Shown piece after piece: positions 59,869 through 64,000 of a stretch of 64,000 nt of DNA (positions are counted from its first letter, which is position 1; each line of letters opens with the position of its first letter). The translations under genes were made by a program, and so were the position numbers. The notes beneath the pieces are model-generated. The model was not told the DNA's origin. It made no database searches and was given only the letters and a program-made list of their open reading frames with translations. Source of the DNA: CAYVHU01 sp964451415. GTDB lineage: Bacteria > Pseudomonadota > Alphaproteobacteria > Rhodospirillales > Magnetovibrionaceae. Location of the stretch: contig CAYVHU010000003.1 in NCBI GenBank assembly GCA_964451415.1, positions 124,001 through 188,000 on the forward strand, read 5' to 3'.

Positions 59869-62800
59869 GCGATCTTTTGCAGGCCTTCGCCAAAGCCGGG
59901 CGGATTGCCGTTGCCGGCGTGCCGGTGGGGGAGGATGCGCGTCTGGCGGCGCGTCTTGGCGGTGCGGGACGCGATGTTTTGTTTGTCGCGCGCGATGATG
60001 TGGCGGCGGCAAATTTCATCAACGCCTTGAGATTCTTCGCACCCGAAGTGGTGTGCCTGGAATTTCCCGCGTGGGACTGCCTGCCGTATGATCGGGTTTC
60101 CCCGCATGCCGCCATCGTCAGTGCGCGCATTGATGCGCTGATGCGCATGATGGAAAAAACGAATACCGGGCGCGTTATCGTCACGACGGTCAGCGCCTTT
60201 CTACAACGCGTACCGCCGCACGACGCGTTCAAGGGCACCGCACTTACGATTCGCACCGGGCAGGAAGTCGAGCCGGAAAGTATAGAGAGCTATCTTGTCG
60301 AGCATGGCTATCATGCAGCCCAAAGCGTTATGGAACCGGGGGAGTTTGCACGTCGTGGCGGGTTGATCGACATTTTCCCCACCGGGGCGGAGGTTCCTGT
60401 GCGCCTCGACTTTTTCGGTGACGAAGTGGAAACCCTGCGCACCTTCGATCCCGCCTCCCAGCGCACCAGCGCGGAGGTTGCGGAACTGACCTTGAAGCCG
60501 GTCAGCGAAACGCCTTTGAACGCCGACGCCATCAGTCGTTTTCGTACCGGATATCGTGCTTTGTTCGGCGCACCGAGCAAAAACGATATGGTGTTTGAGG
60601 CCATTTCCGAAGGTCGGCGCACCATCGGTATGGAGCACTGGTTGCCGCTTTTTTACGACGGGCGGCTGGAAACGCTGCTGGACTATGTGCCGCGCGCGGT
60701 AGTGCTGTTCGACCATCAGGCCCGGGAGGCCATGACGGCGCGGCTCGATCTGGTGGCGGAATACTACGACGCGCGCAAGGTTATGATGAGCGGAAAAGCC
60801 GCAAAAGAGGACACGTCAGCGCTTTATAACGCCGTCCCGCCGGAACGTCTCTATCTGCGTGTCGAGGAACTGTCGCAAATTCTGAAATCCTTTCCCGTCG
60901 GTGATCTCGCGCCCTTCGATGCGCCGCCGGGCGAGCATACGCTTCATATCGGCGCCAGGGCCGTGCGGGACTTTTCAGATGCGCGCGTTGACCCGAACCT
61001 CAATGTGTTCGACGTGCTGGGGACGTATCTCAAGGATTTGATGCACGCAGGCAAGCGGGTGTTGATCGGTGCCTTTACGTCCGGTACGCGCGATCGCCTG
61101 ACGGCGGTCATGGGGGAACACGGACTGGGCCCGCTGGTCGCCGTGGAAGACTGGGCGCATGCGCAGAGCCTTGGCAAAGAACAAATCGGGATGTGTGTTC
61201 TGGGTCTTGAGCGCGGTTTTGAAACGCAGGACCTGGCCGTCATCTCCGAACAGGACATTTTGGGCGAACGGCTGTCGCGTCCCGGCAAACGTAAAGTCAC
61301 GGCGGAGAATTTCATTGCCGACGTCACGACGCTCAGCGAAGGCGACTATGTGGTGCATGTGGAACATGGCATTGCGCGTTACGACGGCTTGATCACGCTG
61401 GACGTGGGCGGGGCGGCGCACGATTGCCTGAAGCTGGTTTATTCCGGTGAGGACAAGCTGTTTTTGCCGGTGGAAAACATTGACGTCATTACGCGTTATG
61501 GATCGGAAGACGCCAGCGCAAAACTGGATAAACTGGGCGGTGCGTCTTGGCAGGCGCGCCGTGCGGGGTTGAAAAAACGCCTGAAGGACATGGCGGCGGA
61601 ATTGATCAAGATCGCCGCCGATCGGGCCTTGCGGGAGTCCGAGCGCATGATCGCGGATGCCGGTGCGCTGGATGAATTCGCGGCGCGTTTTCCCTTTGAA
61701 GAGACCGAGGATCAGGCCCGCGCCATCACCGATGTTATCCATGATCTGGCTTCGGGACGGCCTACCGACCGGCTGGTGTGCGGGGATGTCGGTTTCGGCA
61801 AGACCGAGGTGGCGTTGCGCGCCGCCTTCGTTGCCGCACTGTCGGGGCGTCAGGTGGCGCTGGTGGTGCCGACCACCTTGCTGGCGCGCCAGCATTTCAA
61901 GAATTTCCAGGCGCGTTTTCAGGGCTTTCCGGTCAAAGTGGCGCAGCTTTCGCGTCTGGTTCCCGCTCACGATGCGACGGCGACCAAGGCGGCGCTGAAA
62001 AAAGGCGACATTGATATCGTGATCGGAACGCACGCCTTGCTGGCAAAGGATGTTGGGTTTCTGGATTTGGGGCTGTTGATTGTTGATGAAGAACAGCACT
62101 TTGGCGTTAAACACAAGGAACGCCTAAAGGCCATCAAGACCGACGTGCATGTCCTGACGTTAAGCGCGACGCCTTTGCCGCGCACGTTGCAACTGGCGCT
62201 GACGGGGGTGCGTGAAATGAGCCTGATCGCCACCGCGCCGGTGGATCGTCTGGCGGTGCGTACCTTCGTCATGCCCTTCGATCCGGTGGTGGCGCGCGAG
62301 GCGATTTTGCGTGAACGCTTTCGCGGCGGCCAGACGTTTTATGTCTGTCCGCGAATTCAGGATCAGGCTTTTCTTAGAAAGCAGCTCAAGGAACTGGTGC
62401 CCGAGGTCAAGATCTGCGTGGTGAACGGACGGATGGCCGTGAATGCGTTGGAAGACGCGATCGCTGCTTTTTATGATGGAAAGTTCGATGTTTTGCTCTC
62501 CACCAATATTATCGAAAGCGGTCTTGATCTGCCCAGCGTCAACACCATCTTGATCCACCGCGCCGATATGTTCGGTCTGGCGCAGCTTTATCAGTTGCGC
62601 GGACGCGTCGGGCGTTCCAAGACGCGCGCCTATGCCTATTTGACGTTACCACCGGGGCGCAAGCTGAGCGCGGCGGCACAAAAACGTCTGAATGTCATGC
62701 AGACGCTGGATACGCTGGGGGCGGGATTTCAGTTGGCCTCACACGATTTGGATATTCGTGGTGCGGGCAATCTTTTGGGTGAGGAACAATCTGGCCATAT

Positions 62801-63353
62801 CCGCGAGGTCGGCGTGGAACTTTACCAGCAGATGCTGGAAGAAGCCGTCGCCGAAGCCAGGGGCGGTGAGCAACAAGGGGCGGGGGAAGACCACTATTCG
62901 CCCCAGGTCAATCTTGGCATTTCAGTGTTGATCCCGGCATCGTATGTGGAAGACCTGAATCTGCGCATGGAACTTTACCGACGCCTTTCGCGTTTGAACG
63001 ATGACCAGGAATCCGAAGCCTTCGCCGCGGAATTAATCGACCGTTTCGGCCCCGTGCCCGGCGAAGTTGAAAACTTGCTGAGAACCGTTGCGATCAAACG
63101 TCTGTGCAAACGGGCGAACGTGAGCAAAATCGAAAGCGGCCCCAAGGGCGCGGTAGTGTCCTTCCACAAAGACAGCTTTCCCAATCCCGGCGGGTTGGTG
63201 AAATTCATCACCGAACAGATCGGCACCGCAAAATTGCGTCCCGACCATAAGCTTGTGATCAAGCGCGGCTGGACCTCGGGCGAACAACGGCTCAAGGGCG
63301 TTGCGTCTGTGGTTAAAACACTTGCCAGTATTGCAGAGGCGAATACTGTATAA
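59865..63353 (+). CDS. mfd: Transcription-repair coupling factor Mfd
   Basis: Removes stalled RNA polymerase and recruits UvrA, 1162 residues. The GTG at 59865 overlaps the sdhE stop (GTGA) and has AAGGGA 9 bases upstream; the protein then starts VSDLLQAFAKAG. UvrB-like domains about 1-350 (EFPAWDCLPYDRVSPH, RRGGLIDIFPTG), RNA polymerase-interaction domain about 475-560 (LSEGDYVVHVEHGIARYDGL), helicase with GDVGFGKTEVALRAAF and DEEQHFGVKHKE, C-terminal TRCF domain. Sequence appears complete. Confidence 0.97.
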   Translation: MSDLLQAFAKAGRIAVAGVPVGEDARLAARLGGAGRDVLFVARDDVAAANFINALRFFAPEVVCLEFPAWDCLPYDRVSPHAAIVSARIDALMRMMEKTNTGRVIVTTVSAFLQRVPPHDAFKGTALTIRTGQEVEPESIESYLVEHGYHAAQSVMEPGEFARRGGLIDIFPTGAEVPVRLDFFGDEVETLRTFDPASQRTSAEVAELTLKPVSETPLNADAISRFRTGYRALFGAPSKNDMVFEAISEGRRTIGMEHWLPLFYDGRLETLLDYVPRAVVLFDHQAREAMTARLDLVAEYYDARKVMMSGKAAKEDTSALYNAVPPERLYLRVEELSQILKSFPVGDLAPFDAPPGEHTLHIGARAVRDFSDARVDPNLNVFDVLGTYLKDLMHAGKRVLIGAFTSGTRDRLTAVMGEHGLGPLVAVEDWAHAQSLGKEQIGMCVLGLERGFETQDLAVISEQDILGERLSRPGKRKVTAENFIADVTTLSEGDYVVHVEHGIARYDGLITLDVGGAAHDCLKLVYSGEDKLFLPVENIDVITRYGSEDASAKLDKLGGASWQARRAGLKKRLKDMAAELIKIAADRALRESERMIADAGALDEFAARFPFEETEDQARAITDVIHDLASGRPTDRLVCGDVGFGKTEVALRAAFVAALSGRQVALVVPTTLLARQHFKNFQARFQGFPVKVAQLSRLVPAHDATATKAALKKGDIDIVIGTHALLAKDVGFLDLGLLIVDEEQHFGVKHKERLKAIKTDVHVLTLSATPLPRTLQLALTGVREMSLIATAPVDRLAVRTFVMPFDPVVAREAILRERFRGGQTFYVCPRIQDQAFLRKQLKELVPEVKICVVNGRMAVNALEDAIAAFYDGKFDVLLSTNIIESGLDLPSVNTILIHRADMFGLAQLYQLRGRVGRSKTRAYAYLTLPPGRKLSAAAQKRLNVMQTLDTLGAGFQLASHDLDIRGAGNLLGEEQSGHIREVGVELYQQMLEEAVAEARGGEQQGAGEDHYSPQVNLGISVLIPASYVEDLNLRMELYRRLSRLNDDQESEAFAAELIDRFGPVPGEVENLLRTVAIKRLCKRANVSKIESGPKGAVVSFHKDSFPNPGGLVKFITEQIGTAKLRPDHKLVIKRGWTSGEQRLKGVASVVKTLASIAEANTV

Positions 63354-63463
63354 TTCCACCCTATGGTTGTTTTTGTTAATAGAAAATACCAATCATAAAA
63401 GTGAAACAATAGACGGGTAATGTTTTCGCTCCCATTTTTGATACCTTCAATTGGAGCGTTCCC
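63354..63463 (+). promoter_or_regulatory. Upstream region of the binding-protein gene
   Basis: 110 AT-rich bases with the ribosome site TTGGAG 9 bases before the ATG. No clear Fur-type palindrome or -35/-10 pair could be identified by eye. Confidence 0.3.
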
Positions 63464-64000
63464 ATGAAAAAGTTGTTCGCCGCCGTGGCGTTCGCCATGC
63501 TTGTGTCGCCGGCCGTTCACGCCGCAGAGACCCTTGTTGTCTACAGCGCCGGTCCGAAAGCCCTTTCCAGCGCCCTGGCGAAGGCCTTTACGCGGAAAAC
63601 GGGGATCGAAGTCAGCCAGTTTCAATCCTCGTCCGGAAAGATCATGGCACGCTATCAAGCTGAGAAATCGAACCCCCATGCCGATGTCATGGTTTCGGCG
63701 TCGTGGGGACATGCGATTTCCCTGGCTAAGGCGGGCGATTTGCTGGCCTATAGCCCCAAGAATACCGCCACCGTTCCGGCGAATTTGAAGACGCCGTATT
63801 ACACCGCCGAAGGCGCCGCCGCTCTTGCCATAGCCTACAATACAAAATCCGGTCTGCCCGTGCCGCACCAGTGGTCCGATCTGACCAAACCTGCTTATGC
63901 CGACCAAATCACCATGCCGGACCCGGCCAAGTCGGGGTCCGCACTGACTTTGGTCGAAGGTCTGGTGAGCCAGGATGCGTCCAAGGCATGGAACTTGTTC
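63464..64000 (+). CDS. Periplasmic ABC-transporter substrate-binding protein, iron(III)-type (3'-truncated)
   Basis: The visible 179 residues end at the window edge. Signal peptide 1-21 (MKKLFAAVAFAMLVSPAVHAA). LVVYSAGPKALSSALAKAFTRKTGIEV and QSSSGKIMARYQAEKSNPHADVMVSASWGHAISL match FbpA/AfuA-type and 2-aminoethylphosphonate-type binding proteins; AYNTKSGLPVPHQWSDLTKPAYADQITMPDPAKSGSALT is typical of this group. Metal-binding tyrosines lie further on and are not visible, so the ligand (Fe3+ or phosphonate) is open. Permease genes are expected downstream. Confidence 0.85.
   Translation, partial: MKKLFAAVAFAMLVSPAVHAAETLVVYSAGPKALSSALAKAFTRKTGIEVSQFQSSSGKIMARYQAEKSNPHADVMVSASWGHAISLAKAGDLLAYSPKNTATVPANLKTPYYTAEGAAALAIAYNTKSGLPVPHQWSDLTKPAYADQITMPDPAKSGSALTLVEGLVSQDASKAWNLF

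Overview
The window is a gene-dense, GC-rich bacterial chromosome segment. Its content points to an alphaproteobacterium, most likely in or near the Rhodospirillales: a PopZ-type polar organizer beside tolC and valS, a phaC-fabI-(MaoC/phosphotransacetylase)-ackA cluster, yajC-secDF followed by an Mth938-like gene, surE-pcm-nlpD without rpoS, and separate tatABC and scpAB units. The order assignment is inference. There are no rRNA genes, CRISPR arrays or intact insertion sequences; two tRNA genes are present.

Layout. 1-1303 (minus): the membrane and iron-sulfur subunits of a tetrathionate-reductase-like complex (ttrB, ttrC), cut by the left edge. 1464-7143 (minus): a secreted nuclease, then a polyhydroxyalkanoate/acetyl-phosphate operon. 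7368-7558: tRNA-Asn and tRNA-Cys. 7904-14073 (plus): isoaspartyl-methyltransferase-like protein, rhodanese, TolC, PopZ and ValRS. 14195-22731: HD-GYP response regulator, CoA-binding protein, rplM-rpsI, ilvD, a hemerythrin-receiver fusion, exonuclease III, ErpA and dGTPase. 22735-34268 (plus): a long housekeeping run argS, SPOR protein, nagZ, M50 protease, scpAB, tatABC, serS, surE, pcm, nlpD. 34275-38725: DUF815 ATPase (minus) and yajC-secD-secF-Mth938-like (plus). 38807-42748 (minus): two related chemoreceptors.

43266-52187 is the metabolic centre of the window, a sulfur-oxidation locus. On the minus strand lie a YeeE/YedE sulfur-compound permease, soxX-soxY-soxZ-soxA, then soxB-ccdA. On the plus strand lie a DsrE2-like protein, a ribbon-helix-helix protein, TusA and a SoxS-like periplasmic thioredoxin. 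No soxCD is seen. The likely flow is: thiosulfate is loaded onto SoxYZ by SoxXA, SoxB removes sulfate, CcdA and the SoxS-like protein keep SoxY reduced, and the remaining sulfane sulfur is handed to cytoplasmic carriers (YeeE permease, DsrE2, TusA) instead of being oxidised by SoxCD. Terminator-like hairpins divide the minus-strand genes into three units: permease, soxXYZA and soxB-ccdA. Phased short repeats lie upstream of soxX and an inverted repeat lies upstream of soxB; both are candidate operators.

52321-64000: a large PAS-GGDEF-EAL protein, a GcvR-like ACT protein, DUF2927 and DUF502 proteins, recG (minus), sdhE-mfd, and the start of an iron-type ABC transporter binding protein cut by the right edge. 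Observations worth most attention are the soxCD-less Sox/DsrE2/TusA arrangement with its embedded small DNA-binding protein, the lipobox on SoxA, the hemerythrin-receiver fusion, a methyltransferase paralogue with an altered SAM motif, in-frame 18-bp repeats in erpA and the SPOR gene, and an unexplained structured 400-bp spacer before ilvD.
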